Shown in pieces: positions 1 to 8,800 of a stretch of DNA of 32,953 nt (position 1 is its first letter; each line of letters starts with the position of its first letter). Below the pieces are notes generated by a model. It was not told where the DNA came from. It was given only the letters and a program-made list of their open reading frames with translations, and searched no databases. The translations under genes were made by a program, and so were the position numbers. The DNA is from Thauera sp. (lineage in GTDB: Bacteria; Pseudomonadota; Gammaproteobacteria; Burkholderiales; Rhodocyclaceae), in NCBI GenBank assembly GCA_030603925.1, contig JAUVWV010000006.1, positions 1-32,953 of the forward strand. Reading direction: 5' to 3'.

Positions 1-128
1 GCATCCACCAGCCAGGCGCCTTCGCCGCGCACGATGGGCACCAGCGGCAGGGTCTCGTGACGCTTCATCTGGGTGCATGGATGCCAGACGGCGGCCAGCG
101 AGCGGCGGAGCAGGGCGGTTTGCGGCAT
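1..128 (-). CDS. bioA: BioA, adenosylmethionine-8-amino-7-oxononanoate aminotransferase, N-terminal part (truncated by window edge)
   Basis: Translating the minus strand from the ATG at 128 gives 42 residues without a stop before the window edge. They include [11 protein letters not shown], the substrate-pocket motif near the N terminus of BioA (WHPYT/C), followed by [16 protein letters not shown], where the aminotransferase fold begins. BioA is a PLP enzyme that converts KAPA to DAPA in biotin synthesis, using S-adenosylmethionine as amino donor. The ORF track misses it because it has no stop inside the window. The start gives the usual short N-terminal extension, but no clear Shine-Dalgarno sequence is visible. 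It is divergent from yaaA. The PLP lysine and the rest of the protein lie outside the window. Confidence 0.82.
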   Translation of the reverse strand, partial: MPQTALLRRSLAAVWHPCTQMKRHETLPLVPIVRGEGAWLVD

Positions 129-161
129 CGGCGGTGTACGGTGTGGAGGCAAAACCGGGCA

Positions 162-190
162 ATGGTGCGCAAACGCCCGGACGCTGTCAA
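162..190 (-). promoter_or_regulatory. candidate promoter for bioA
   Basis: On the minus strand a perfect -35 box TTGACA (plus 185-190) is followed after exactly 17 bases by CACCAT (plus 162-167), about 34 bases before the bioA start. The -10 matches the consensus at only three positions. A 12-base perfect palindrome, CCGGTCGACCGG, lies at 209-220 just upstream and could be an operator or chance. Confidence 0.33.
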
Positions 191-242
191 ACCGGACAGT
201 GCGCGCGGCCGGTCGACCGGTACGCTGGAGAGGGCGCGGTTT

Positions 243-251
243 TGCTACCAT
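243..251 (+). promoter_or_regulatory. candidate extended -10 element for yaaA
   Basis: TGCTACCAT has the TG-n spacing of an extended -10 element and lies 29 bases before the yaaA ATG. No convincing -35 box is present, which is tolerable for extended -10 promoters. Confidence 0.3.
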
Positions 252-280
252 CCTGCCATCCCCAACCCGAACGCCATGCC

Positions 281-1066
281 ATGCTTCTCGTCATTTCTCC
301 CGCCAAGGCGCTGGACTACGAAACGCCGCCGGTCACGCAGCGCCATTCCCAGCCCGAGTTCCTCGACCAGGCCGAACAGCTCATCGACCTCCTGCGCGCA
401 CTGGCGCCGCAGGAAGTGGCGCGCCTGATGGATCTGTCCGACCCGCTCGCCACGCTCAACGTGGCGCGCTATGCGAGCTGGTCGCGCCCCTTCGATACGG
501 CCAACGCCAAACAGGCGGTGCTGGCCTTCAACGGTGACGTCTACGAGGGGCTGGATGCCGCCAGCCTGTCGGATGCGGATCTTGCCTGGGCGCAGGACCA
601 TCTGCGCATCCTTTCCGGCCTGTACGGCGTGCTGCGCCCGCTCGACCTGATGCAGGCCTATCGCCTGGAAATGGGCACCCGGTTCGCCAACCCGCGCGGG
701 CGCAACCTGTACGCCTGGTGGGGCAGCCTCATCACCGATGCGCTCAAGGCGGTACTGGACGCGCAGCGCGCGGCGGGCGAACTGCCGGTGCTGGTGAACC
801 TGGCGTCGGAGGAGTACTTCAAGTCGGTCAAGGCGGACAAGCTTGGCGTGCGCATCGTGACCCCGCTGTTCGAGGACTGGAAAGGCGGGCGCTACAAGAT
901 CATCAGCTTCTACGCCAAGCGCGCGCGCGGCCTGATGAGCCGCTACGCGATCCGCAACAGGGCGGCCGATGTCGACGATCTGAAGGGTTTCGACAGCGAA
1001 GGCTACGCCTTTGCCGCCGAGGTATCGGACGACGACACCCTGGTGTTCCGCCGCCGGCTGGACTGA
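281..1066 (+). CDS. yaaA: YaaA family peroxide stress response protein (DUF328/UPF0246)
   Basis: The protein is 261 residues, close to the 258 of E. coli YaaA. It opens with the family signature [17 protein letters not shown]. Further family blocks are [22 protein letters not shown] (residues about 110-130), [12 protein letters not shown], and the C-terminal [13 protein letters not shown]. In E. coli, YaaA is induced by OxyR and limits intracellular free iron during hydrogen peroxide stress; its biochemical activity is a DNA-binding/helix-hairpin-helix type fold. I chose the start at 281 rather than the ORF-track start at 77 because family homology begins exactly there and the upstream residues are low-complexity, out-of-family sequence. 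The next gene begins 22 bases downstream, so the two may be cotranscribed. Confidence 0.92.
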   Translation: MLLVISPAKALDYETPPVTQRHSQPEFLDQAEQLIDLLRALAPQEVARLMDLSDPLATLNVARYASWSRPFDTANAKQAVLAFNGDVYEGLDAASLSDADLAWAQDHLRILSGLYGVLRPLDLMQAYRLEMGTRFANPRGRNLYAWWGSLITDALKAVLDAQRAAGELPVLVNLASEEYFKSVKADKLGVRIVTPLFEDWKGGRYKIISFYAKRARGLMSRYAIRNRAADVDDLKGFDSEGYAFAAEVSDDDTLVFRRRLD

Positions 1067-1088
1067 AACGCTTTACCCGGGAGCAATC

Positions 1089-2216
1089 GTGAGGATCAGT
1101 CACAACTTCGACGCAGGCGCCATCGAGGTGGTCGCACTCGCCGACCCGCAGGACATCCGCCTGCGGCTGCGCGCGGACAATGCGGCCGATTTCCGCCAGT
1201 GGTTCTACTTCCGCCTGCAGGATGCGGCGGGCGTGGCGCTGCGCATGGTGTTCGAGAACGCGGGCGAGGCCGCCTACCCGGACTGGCAGGGGTATCGCTG
1301 CGTGGCGTCGTACGACCGGCGGAACTGGTTCCGCATCGCCGGCACGCGCTATGAGGATGGCCGTCTGGTGGTGGAGCACACCCCGGAACGCAACAGCGTC
1401 TACTACGCCTATTTCGAACCCTATTCCCACGAGCGCCACCTCGATCTGCTCGGCTGGGCGGAGATGTCGCCGTATGCCGAAGTGCGCAACCTCGGGGCGA
1501 CCGTGGAAGGGCGCGACCTGGACATGGTGGTGGTCGGGCGGGCGCAGCCCAACCGCCAGCCGCTGTGGATCATTGCCCGCCAGCATCCGGGCGAGACCAT
1601 GGGCGAGTGGTTCGTCGAAGGCCTGCTCAAGCGCCTGCTCGATCCGGCCGATCCGGTGGCGCGCAAGGTGCGCGAACACGCGGTGCTGTACATCGTGCCC
1701 AACATGAACCCGGATGGTGCACTGCGCGGCAATCTGCGCACCAATGCGGCGGGGCGCAACCTGAACCGCGAATGGCGCGATCCCGATCCGCAGGCCGCTC
1801 CTGAAGTGGCCCTGGTGCGCCAGGCCATGATGCACACCGGCTGCCAGCTCTTTCTCGACATCCACGGCGATGAAGAAATGCCCTACGTGTTCTTCTCCAC
1901 CGCCGAGGAGGTGCCCAACTTCACCGCCGCGCTGGCCGAGCGGCAAGGGCATTTCATCGCCGCGCTGCGCGCCGCCAGTCCGGACTTCCAGACCGAACAT
2001 GGCTACCGGACCGGGCGTTTCGGCGAGGAACTGCTCACCCTCGCCAGCAAGTGGGTCGCCAACCACTTCGGCTGCGTGTCGCTGACCCTGGAGATGCCGT
2101 TCAAGGACAACGCCAACCTGCCCGACGGGCAGACCGGCTGGAACGGTGCGCGCAGCGAGCGTCTTGGGGCGGCCATGCTGAACGCGATACTGCGCCATGT
2201 GGAGGCGGGCTATTGA
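1089..2216 (+). CDS. M14-family zinc carboxypeptidase, cytosolic carboxypeptidase-like
   Basis: The protein is 375 residues with the two-part layout of bacterial cytosolic carboxypeptidases. A beta-rich N-terminal domain (about 1-125) precedes an M14 catalytic domain. Zinc ligands are visible: HPGE in RQHPGETMGEW (H166, E169) and the histidine in LDIHGDEE (about H259). Substrate-binding NPDG and GRNLNREW follow the M14 pattern, and the catalytic glutamate is probably in LTLEMPF near residue 335. There is no signal peptide, so it is likely cytoplasmic. The GTG at 1089 is preferred: GGGAG lies five bases upstream and family homology begins at RISHNFDAGAIEV. The ATG at 1011 in the ORF track would overlap yaaA and add unrelated residues. 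The natural substrate is unknown; eukaryotic relatives trim glutamate side chains. Confidence 0.88.
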   Translation: MRISHNFDAGAIEVVALADPQDIRLRLRADNAADFRQWFYFRLQDAAGVALRMVFENAGEAAYPDWQGYRCVASYDRRNWFRIAGTRYEDGRLVVEHTPERNSVYYAYFEPYSHERHLDLLGWAEMSPYAEVRNLGATVEGRDLDMVVVGRAQPNRQPLWIIARQHPGETMGEWFVEGLLKRLLDPADPVARKVREHAVLYIVPNMNPDGALRGNLRTNAAGRNLNREWRDPDPQAAPEVALVRQAMMHTGCQLFLDIHGDEEMPYVFFSTAEEVPNFTAALAERQGHFIAALRAASPDFQTEHGYRTGRFGEELLTLASKWVANHFGCVSLTLEMPFKDNANLPDGQTGWNGARSERLGAAMLNAILRHVEAGY

Positions 2217-2232
2217 CCCGGCAATCAGATGC

Positions 2233-2284
2233 CGTTCGGGCTGAGCCCCTCGACAGGCTCGGTACAGGCCTGTCGACGCGAACG
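2233..2284. repeat. REP-like dyad downstream of the carboxypeptidase gene
   Basis: A nine-base perfect stem TCGACAGGC (2250-2258) pairs with GCCTGTCGA (2268-2276). An outer pair, CGTTCG/CGAACG (2233-2238 and 2279-2284), encloses it. The arm GGCTGAGCCCCTCGACAGGC resembles dispersed REP-type repeats common in high-GC proteobacteria. It lies 17 bases after the stop codon and may stabilise or end the transcript; there is no U-tract. It looks unrelated to the REP units around relA. Confidence 0.5.
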
Positions 2285-2316
2285 CCGTTCCGCCCCGGAT
2301 TGCGTACTATCCATAG

Positions 2317-2345
2317 TTGCCCGGAACTATTACTTGAGTTATAAG
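2317..2345 (+). promoter_or_regulatory. sigma70-type promoter for the small gene at 2386
   Basis: TTGCCC (2317-2322) and TATAAG (2340-2345) are separated by exactly 17 bases, matching consensus at 4 and 5 of 6 positions. The stretch is clearly more AT-rich than its surroundings. An imperfect dyad, CCGGAACTATTAC...TTATAAGTCCCG, overlaps the -10 and could be an operator. Confidence 0.5.
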
Positions 2346-2385
2346 TCCCGACCATATCAGCCTTCCAGTTGGGAGTTGTCCGGGG

Positions 2386-2682
2386 ATGAATGCGTTAGCC
2401 CACGGCTGCCAGACCGAAACAGACACCCGTGCCCTGTATGCACGTTTCCCGCACCTGCGTCAGATCGATCTGATTTGGGGCAGCCGGGAATGCCGCAACT
2501 TCATCTTCAGACTCATGACGGATACGCGCGGCGGTACCCGCCAGGGCTTTCCCGCCGAGCATGCGATGACCATCATGAGCCTGCTGCTGGAGCACGACCG
2601 CCGTTTTCCCGAGTTCGAACAGGAGCCGCGCGAGTTCCGCTGGGGTGACGAACACCAGCGACGCGGCAGCGGACGCTACTGA
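2386..2682 (+). CDS. small hypothetical protein, 98 residues
   Basis: I do not recognise this family. The ORF starts at an ATG with GGGAG ten bases upstream and a good promoter about 40 bases before it, and ends just before a strong terminator, so it looks like a genuine single-gene unit. The product is charged and probably soluble, with a likely helical segment around EHAMTIMSLLLEHDRRFPEFE and an arginine-rich C terminus. There is no signal peptide, membrane segment or cysteine cluster. A competing plus-strand ORF (2229-2648) and a minus-strand ORF (2395-2763) overlap it but have poorer starts. The coding call rests on the expression signals rather than homology. Confidence 0.6.
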   Translation: MNALAHGCQTETDTRALYARFPHLRQIDLIWGSRECRNFIFRLMTDTRGGTRQGFPAEHAMTIMSLLLEHDRRFPEFEQEPREFRWGDEHQRRGSGRY

Positions 2683-2723
2683 AGCGCTTGAGGCGCGCGC
2701 AGCGCTCCCGCACCCCAAAAAGC

Positions 2724-2750
2724 ACAACGCCGGCTGTACGCCGGCGTTGT
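2724..2750. terminator. bidirectional hairpin terminator
   Basis: A perfect 11-base stem ACAACGCCGGC / GCCGGCGTTGT has a five-base loop. On the minus strand it is followed by GCTTTTTGG, a proper U-tract placed 13 bases after the helicase stop. On the plus strand only CGTTT follows. It separates the convergent small gene and the helicase gene. Confidence 0.8.
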
Positions 2751-2763
2751 CGTTTCTGCGCAA

Positions 2764-4647
2764 TCAGCCCTTGTAGGGACGCTTGCCGGCCGTGCCGCCG
2801 AACGGCTTTCTGGCGGGCGCGCGGTCATCCGCACTGCGTGCGGGTTTGCCGGCGCCCTGGCCCTTGCGGTCGTCCCACTTGCGCGCCGGCCGCTCGCCGC
2901 CCGGTGCGCGATCGTCGCGCGCCGGAGCGCGGCGGCGCTCCGGCAGGCTGGCCGCCTCGGCCGCATCCAGCTCGCGGATGGCGAGCGGACGCTGACGCAC
3001 CCGCACCCGCTTGAGCAGGCCGAGCAGTTCGCCGGGCAGGGCTTTCGGCAGTTCCACCGTGCTGTACTCGTCGAACAGGTGGATCTGGCCGATGTAGCGC
3101 CCTTCGATGCCGCCTTCGTTGGCGATTGCGCCGACGATCTCCTTCGGTGTCGCGCCGTGCATGCGGCCGACCTCGATGCGGTAGCGCGTCAGCGCGCCTT
3201 CGGAGAAGGCGCGACGCCTCGCCAGGATCTCGTCACGGTTCTCGCGCGGCGCACGCTCGTCGCGCACGCCGCGCTCCTTGCGCTCGGTGGCGGCCGGTGC
3301 GGTGGCAATCTCCCAGCCGCGGCCGCTCTCCTCGATCTGCAGCGGACGTTCGCGTTGCGCCAGGAAAGCCAGTGCGGCGGCGATCTCGTGCGCCTTGATG
3401 CACTCTTCTTCCTCGATGCGGTTGATCACGTCCATGAAGAAGGCCAGGTCCTCTTTCTCCAGCGTCTCGATGATCTGCTGGCGGAACTGCGCCACGCGCC
3501 GTCCGGCCACGGCCTCGCGGGTCGGCAGGGCGATCGGCTCGATCGGCTGCCGGGTGGCGCGCTCGATGGCCTTCAGCATGCGGGTCTCGCGCGGCGCGAC
3601 GAACAGGATCGCGGTACCCTGCCGCCCGGCGCGCCCGGTGCGGCCGATGCGGTGCACATAGGCCTCGGTGTCGTAGGGAATGTCGTAGTTGATCACATGG
3701 CTGACGCGCGGCACGTCGATGCCGCGTGCCGCCACGTCGGTGGCCACCACGATGTCGAGCGAACCGTTCTTGAGCCGCTCGATGACCTGCTCGCGCAAGC
3801 CCTGGGTCATGTCGCCGTTCAGCGCCGCCGCTGCATAGCCGCGCGCCTCCAGGCGCTCGGCCAGTTCCACGGTGGCGGTCTTGGTGCGCACGAAGGTGAT
3901 CGCCGCATCGAAGTCGTCCTCGACCTCCAGGATGCGCGTCAGCGCGTCGAGTTTGTCTACCCCGCGCACCTGCCAGTAGCGCTGGCGGATCGCCGCCACG
4001 GTGGCGGTCGCGGCGCGGATCTTCACTTCCTGCGGTTCGCGCAGGTGGCGATGGGCAACGCGGCGGATCGCGTCCGGCATGGTGGCGGAGAACAGCGCGG
4101 TCTGCCGCTCGGCCGGCGTGTGCTCGAGGATCCATTCGACGTCATCGATGAAGCCCATGCGCAGCATCTCGTCCGCCTCGTCGAGCACCAGCAGGGAGAG
4201 CTCGTCGAGCACCAGGCTGCCGCGCTCGAGGTGGTCCATTACCCGCCCGGGGGTGCCGACGATGACCTGCGCGCCGCGTTTCAGCTGGCGCAGCTGCACC
4301 ACCATGCTCTGTCCGCCGTACACCGGCAGGACGTGAAAGTCCGGCAGGTGGTGGGCGTACTTCTGGAAGGCCTCGGCGACCTGGATGGCAAGCTCGCGTG
4401 TCGGCGTGAGCACCAGCACCTGCGGGTTGCGCTTGCGCATGTCGAGGCGCGCCAGGGCCGGCAGGGCGAAGGCTGCGGTCTTGCCGGTGCCGGTCTGCGC
4501 TTCGCCCAGCAGGTCGCGTCCGGCGAGCAGCTGCGGAATGCAGGCGGCCTGGATGGGCGAGGGCGTCTCGTAGCCCACTTCGGCCAGTGCGGTCAGCAGC
4601 GGGGCGGGCAGGTCGAGGTCACGGAAGCTTTCGATCGGAGTCGTCAT
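2764..4647 (-). CDS. deaD: DEAD-box ATP-dependent RNA helicase, DeaD/CsdA type
   Basis: The protein is 627 residues, against 629 for E. coli DeaD. All helicase motifs are readable: Q motif (TPSPIQ), motif I AQTGTGKT (49-56), Ia PTRELA, Ib TPGR, II DEAD (156-159), III SAT, V TDVAARGID and VI HRIGRTGR. A DbpA/CsdA-type RNA-binding domain follows near the C terminus (RYRIEVGRMHGATPKEIVGA, about residues 480-560), then a basic, disordered tail rich in Arg, Lys, Pro and Gly. It unwinds structured RNA in ribosome assembly and cold adaptation. The ORF-track start at 4902 runs through the cold-shock gene in another frame; the ATG at 4647 (MTTPIESFRDLDL) matches family starts. Its position directly downstream of a cold-shock protein gene supports a cold-related role. 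Confidence 0.9.
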   Translation of the reverse strand: MTTPIESFRDLDLPAPLLTALAEVGYETPSPIQAACIPQLLAGRDLLGEAQTGTGKTAAFALPALARLDMRKRNPQVLVLTPTRELAIQVAEAFQKYAHHLPDFHVLPVYGGQSMVVQLRQLKRGAQVIVGTPGRVMDHLERGSLVLDELSLLVLDEADEMLRMGFIDDVEWILEHTPAERQTALFSATMPDAIRRVAHRHLREPQEVKIRAATATVAAIRQRYWQVRGVDKLDALTRILEVEDDFDAAITFVRTKTATVELAERLEARGYAAAALNGDMTQGLREQVIERLKNGSLDIVVATDVAARGIDVPRVSHVINYDIPYDTEAYVHRIGRTGRAGRQGTAILFVAPRETRMLKAIERATRQPIEPIALPTREAVAGRRVAQFRQQIIETLEKEDLAFFMDVINRIEEEECIKAHEIAAALAFLAQRERPLQIEESGRGWEIATAPAATERKERGVRDERAPRENRDEILARRRAFSEGALTRYRIEVGRMHGATPKEIVGAIANEGGIEGRYIGQIHLFDEYSTVELPKALPGELLGLLKRVRVRQRPLAIRELDAAEAASLPERRRAPARDDRAPGGERPARKWDDRKGQGAGKPARSADDRAPARKPFGGTAGKRPYKG

Positions 4648-4724
4648 GGATGGGGTGGGGCCGGACAGGGGTGATTCAGTGTGGCAGGCGCACGGCGGAA
4701 TCGCCATATCGCCGGCCAGAAAGC

Positions 4725-4748
4725 AAAAAACGCGGCCGGAGCCGCGTT
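4725..4748 (-). terminator. rho-independent terminator of the cold-shock gene
   Basis: On the minus strand AACGCGGC-TCCG-GCCGCGTT forms an eight-base stem with a four-base loop, followed directly by TTTT, GC and TTT. It begins about 20 bases after the csp stop and lies before the helicase gene. Confidence 0.85.
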
Positions 4749-4768
4749 CTTTCATTGAGCGTTGTCGC

Positions 4769-4978
4769 TCAGAGGGCGCGAATGTTCGCAGCCTGCAGGC
4801 CCTTCGGGCCGGTCTTGACTTCGAACTCGACGCGCTGGTTTTCGGCCAGGGTCTTGAAGCCGGAGCCTTGAATCTCGGAGAAGTGGGCGAACAGGTCGTC
4901 ACCGCCGTTCTCCGGGGTGATGAAGCCGAAGCCCTTGGAGTCGTTGAACCACTTGACGGTACCGGTTTGAGTGCTCAT
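4769..4978 (-). CDS. CspA-family cold-shock protein
   Basis: This 69-residue protein is a single cold-shock (OB-fold) domain. RNP1 is KGFGFI and RNP2 is LFAHFSEI, where the usual VFVHFS has changed conservatively. The start [16 protein letters not shown] and the end [10 protein letters not shown] are typical. Such proteins bind single-stranded RNA or DNA, melt secondary structure and can act as antiterminators. GGAACG lies about six bases before the ATG. The 260 bases upstream have no gene and would be the promoter and long structured leader expected of a cold-shock mRNA. Which paralogue (CspA, CspE or other) it is cannot be told from the sequence, so no symbol is given. Confidence 0.95.
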   Translation of the reverse strand: MSTQTGTVKWFNDSKGFGFITPENGGDDLFAHFSEIQGSGFKTLAENQRVEFEVKTGPKGLQAANIRAL

Positions 4979-5175
4979 TTATAGCGTTCCATTTGAAGAT
5001 TGTGGGCCAAGGCGCCCGGGCGCAGGAACGATCAAGAATCGTGCGAGGGAATTCAAACCGACACCGTTCCCGGGGGAACGTACTGCAAGAAAACCGCTAG
5101 GACATACTGCTTGAATCGACTGCAGGGCGCAAGATACACGGTTTTTCGCGCCTGTGGTGTTTTTTTTGTATCGCG
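4979..5175 (-). promoter_or_regulatory. promoter and structured 5' leader of the cold-shock gene
   Basis: The gene-free stretch before the cold-shock ORF contains two dyads: CGTTCCC-GG-GGGAACG (5065-5080) and a GCGCCCGGGCGC palindrome closer to the start. Cold-shock mRNAs usually have long leaders that fold differently at low temperature. The promoter is not obvious; TTGCGC with CAGTAT 17 bases later is a weak candidate. The leader role is inferred from position and dyads. Confidence 0.35.
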
Positions 5176-5208
5176 TCGTGCGCGGCGACCGAACGCCGCC
5201 GCGCACGA
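5176..5208 (-). terminator. strong hairpin downstream of the DUF4332 gene
   Basis: TCGTGCGCGGCG (5176-5187) pairs perfectly with CGCCGCGCACGA (5197-5208) around a nine-base loop, 30 bases after the DUF4332 stop. In the minus direction it is followed by an A-rich run, not U, so it is more likely a 3' stabilising or rho-assisted end than a classic terminator. Confidence 0.4.
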
Positions 5209-5237
5209 TGCCGGACGAATCGCGCGGGGGCAGCCGT

Positions 5238-5648
5238 TCAGTAGTGAATCGCGCGCGGCCGGGTCTTGGCCTGTGCCACCCACTTGGTGACCTCCGCCTC
5301 GGTGGGCACGCGCCGGGTGAGCTTCTTAGTTTCGTTGACCTCGGCCATGGCCTTGGCGAGGTTGGCGGCATTGCGCTGGGCGAGTTCCGGTACGGTGTCC
5401 ACGCCGGCCGCCTCGAGGAGCTCGGCATACTCGGAGGCCACACCATTGATGCGGTACAGATCGACCATGTTGGCGAACTTGAGCACCTGTTTGTCGCTCA
5501 GGCCCGCCTTTTCCGCGAGTTCCTTGCGCTGCGTGGCGCTCACGCAGGCCGCCAGCAGCGCATCGGTATCCTTGATGCCGACCGCGCGCAGCTTGCCGCC
5601 GATCACCTCGCCGATCCCTTCGACGTCCTCGATCTTCCTGTTCGCCAT
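5238..5648 (-). CDS. DUF4332 domain protein with helix-hairpin-helix motif
   Basis: The protein is 136 residues. Residues 5-25 contain the helix-hairpin-helix signature EGIGEVIGGKLRAVGI, and the pattern continues through DLYRINGVASEYAELLEAAGV, a second hairpin-like repeat. This matches DUF4332, a family related to helix-hairpin-helix nucleic-acid-binding modules but of unknown function. The start at 5648 is chosen because GAGGAG lies six bases upstream on the minus strand; the ORF-track start at 5696 adds 16 unrelated residues. There is no signal peptide or membrane segment. It lies between mfd and the cold-shock gene on the same strand but has its own promoter candidate and a 3' hairpin, so it is probably transcribed alone. 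Confidence 0.82.
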   Translation of the reverse strand: MANRKIEDVEGIGEVIGGKLRAVGIKDTDALLAACVSATQRKELAEKAGLSDKQVLKFANMVDLYRINGVASEYAELLEAAGVDTVPELAQRNAANLAKAMAEVNETKKLTRRVPTEAEVTKWVAQAKTRPRAIHY

Positions 5649-5729
5649 CGCACTCTCCTCATTTTCCGGAAACCGGTCAGCATGCCGAGCGGGCACCGAA
5701 ACCGTATCGGCATGCGCTGCCGACGTTTC

Positions 5730-5758
5730 ACTCTAGCCGAGGCGGTCGATGGCGTCAG
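5730..5758 (-). promoter_or_regulatory. candidate promoter for the DUF4332 gene
   Basis: On the minus strand CTGACG (plus 5753-5758) and TAGAGT (plus 5730-5735) are 17 bases apart, each matching consensus at 4 of 6 positions, about 80 bases before the start codon. The position, in the short gap after mfd, fits a separate transcript. Confidence 0.33.
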
Positions 5759-5803
5759 CCGTGCAATGATGAAATTCTGTGAAACGCAGCGTCATGTCCG
5801 GAA

Positions 5804-8800
5804 TCATCCGGCGCGCACCGCTTCGAGCAGTTCCTTCACCGCCTGCGCGCGCTGGCGCAGCTGCGGCATGGCCAGGCGACGGATCAGCTTGTCGGGCCCG
5901 GCCATGCGGGTGTTGCGGTCCTTCTGGATCAGCAGGATGACCTTGCCCGGGTCGCTTGCCGGGTTGGGGCCGAAGTGCACGCTGATCTGCGCCTCCGAGG
6001 CGTCGAGCTTGGCCACGCCGTATGGCTTCACCAGCAGGCGCAGGCGGTGCGTTTCGAGCAGCGCCTGGGTCTGCGGCGGCAGCTCGCCGAAGCGGTCGAT
6101 GAGCTCCTCCTGCAAGGCGCGCAGTTCGTCCTCGGTCTCGCAGTTGGCCAGGCGTTTGTACAGGGTCAGGCGCTCCTGCACGTCCGGGCAGTAGTCGGAG
6201 GGCAACAGCGCCGGGGTGTGCAGATTGATCTCGGAGACCACCTCCAGCGGTTGCGAGAGATCGGGCTCCTTGCCGGCCTGCAGGTCGCGCACCGCACGCT
6301 TGAGCATCTCGGTGTACAGGCTGAAGCCGACCTGCTGGATCTCGCCGGACTGGTTCTCGCCCAGCACCTCGCCGGCTCCGCGGATCTCCAGGTCGTGCAT
6401 CGCCAGGTAGAAGCCGGAGCCGAGCTCTTCCATCATGGTGATTGCTTCCAGGCGTTTCTGTGCCTGCGCGGTCGGTCTGGCCTCGGGGTCGGTGAGCAGG
6501 TAGGCGTAGGCCTGATGGTGGCTGCGTCCGACGCGGCCGCGCAGCTGGTGCAGTTGCGCGAGGCCGAAGCGGTCGGCACGGTTGATGATGATGGTGTTGG
6601 CGCTGGGGTTGTCGATGCCGGTCTCGATGATGGTGGTGCACAGCAGCAGGTTGGCGCGCTTTTGCGTGAAGTCGCGCATCACGCGCTCCAGTTCGCGCTC
6701 CGGCATTTGCCCGTGGCCGACCACGATACGTGCTTCGGGCAGCATCTCGGCGAGGCTGTTGCGCATGTTCTCGATGGTGTCCACCTCGTTGTGGAGGAAG
6801 TACACCTGGCCGCCGCGCTTGAATTCGCGCAGTACCGCCTCGCGCACGATGCCCTTCGACCAGCGCTGCACGAAGGTCTTGATCGCCAGGCGGCGCGAGG
6901 GCGCGGTGGCGATCACCGAGAACTCGCGCAGGCCTTCGAGCGACAGCCCGAGGGTGCGCGGGATGGGGGTGGCGGTCAGGGTGAGGATGTCCACCTCGCT
7001 CCTGAGGGTCTTCAGCGCCTCCTTCTGGCGCACGCCGAAGCGGTGTTCCTCGTCGATGATGACCAGGCCCAGGCGCTTGAACTTGACGTCCTTCTGCAGC
7101 AGACGGTGAGTGCCGATGATGATGTCCACCTTGCCTTCGGCCAGTTGCGCGAGCGCCTCGTTCTGCTCCTTCGCGCTGCGAAAGCGCGACAGCTCTGCGA
7201 CCTTGATCGGCCAGTCTGCGAAGCGGTCGGAGAAGGTCTGCCAGTGCTGTTCGGTGAGCAGGGTGGTGGGGCTCAGTACTGCCACCTGCTTGCCGTCGGC
7301 CACCGCGACGAAGGCCGCGCGCAGCGCGACTTCCGTCTTGCCGAAACCGACGTCGCCGCACACCAGGCGGTCCATCGGGCGGCCCGACTTCATGTCGGCG
7401 ATCACCGCGTCGATGGCGGCCTGCTGGTCCGGCGTGGTCTCGAAGCCGAAGCCCTCGGCAAAGGCGTCGAGGTCGTGCTGCTTGAAGTCGAAACGGTGGC
7501 CGGCGCGCGCGGCACGCTGGGCGTAGAGGGCGAGCAGCTCCGCAGCGGTGTCGCGCACCTGCTGGGCGGCCTTCTTCTTGGCCTTTTCCCAGTGCCCGGA
7601 GCCCAGGCGGTGCAGGTCCACCGCTTCCGGGTCGGCGCCGGCGTAGCGCGTGATCACATGCAGTTGCGCCACCGGCACGTAGAGCTTGTCGCCGCCGTTG
7701 TACTCCAGATGGAGAAACTCGGTGTCGCCTTCGCCCAGGTCCATGTGCACCAGACCGATGTAGCGTCCGATGCCGTGCGAGACGTGCACCACAGGATCGC
7801 CCGGCTTGAGTTCGGACAGATCGCGCAGCCAGCCCTCCATGGTGGAGGCGCGGCGGTTGTCGCGCCGGCTGCGGGTGCGCGCGGTGGCAGCGTACAGCTC
7901 GGCTTCGGTGACCACCGCCAGGCGCGCCTGCGGCAGGATGAAGCCGGCGGCGAGCGGACCGACGCCCAGCGCGAGCGCTGCGTCACCGTGCGCGAAGCCG
8001 GCAAAGTCCGCGCTCGGCGCAAAGGGCAGGGCGTACTCGTTGAAGTACTCGGCCATGGTTTCGCGCCGCCCGGGGGCGTCGGCGAGCACCAGCACGCGGC
8101 CTTCGAAACCGGCGCAGAAGGCTTTCAGGCGGTGCAGCGGGTCGCTCGCCTTGCCTTCCACCGCGACCGCCGGCAGCGGCACTGCGGCGGGCTCCGCGCC
8201 CTGCAGCGGCAGCTGGTAGCGCGCACGTTCCTTCAGTGCGACGAAGAAGGCTTCCTCGCTGAGAAAGAGGCTCTCCGGCGGCAGCACCGGGCGGCTGCGG
8301 TCGCCCTTGAGCAGGCCGTGGCGCGCACGGGTGTCGTTCCAGAACTCCGCGATTGCGGCGGGCACGTCGTGGTGCAGCAGCACCGGGGTGTCCGCCGGCA
8401 GGTAGTCGAAGAGGGTCGCGGTGTCTTCGAAGAACAAGGGCAGGTAGTACTCGATGCCGGCGGGTGCGATGCCGTTGGAGACGTCCTTGTAGATCGGGCT
8501 GCGCGTCGGGTCGCCTTCGAAGGTTTCGCGGAAGCGGCTGCGGAAGCGGCTGCGCGCCTTGTCGTCGAGCGGGAATTCGCGCGCCGGCAGCAGGCGGATC
8601 TCCTGCACCGGATACACCGTGCGCTGCGTGTCCGGGTCGAAGGTCCTGATGCTCTCGACCTCGTCGTCGAACAGGTCGATGCGGTAGGGCAGGGGCGAAC
8701 CCATCGGGTAGAGGTCGATCAGTCCGCCGCGCACCGAGACTTCGCCTGGGCTCACCACCTGGGTGACGTGGGCGTAGCCGGCCAGCGCCATCTGCGCGCG

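Noticed and set aside
903-2198. 431-residue minus-strand ORF opposite the carboxypeptidase gene
   Set aside because: Antisense shadow; the plus strand carries an intact M14 enzyme with all zinc ligands.
3079-4674. 531-residue plus-strand ORF opposite the helicase gene
   Set aside because: Antisense shadow of deaD with no domain signature.
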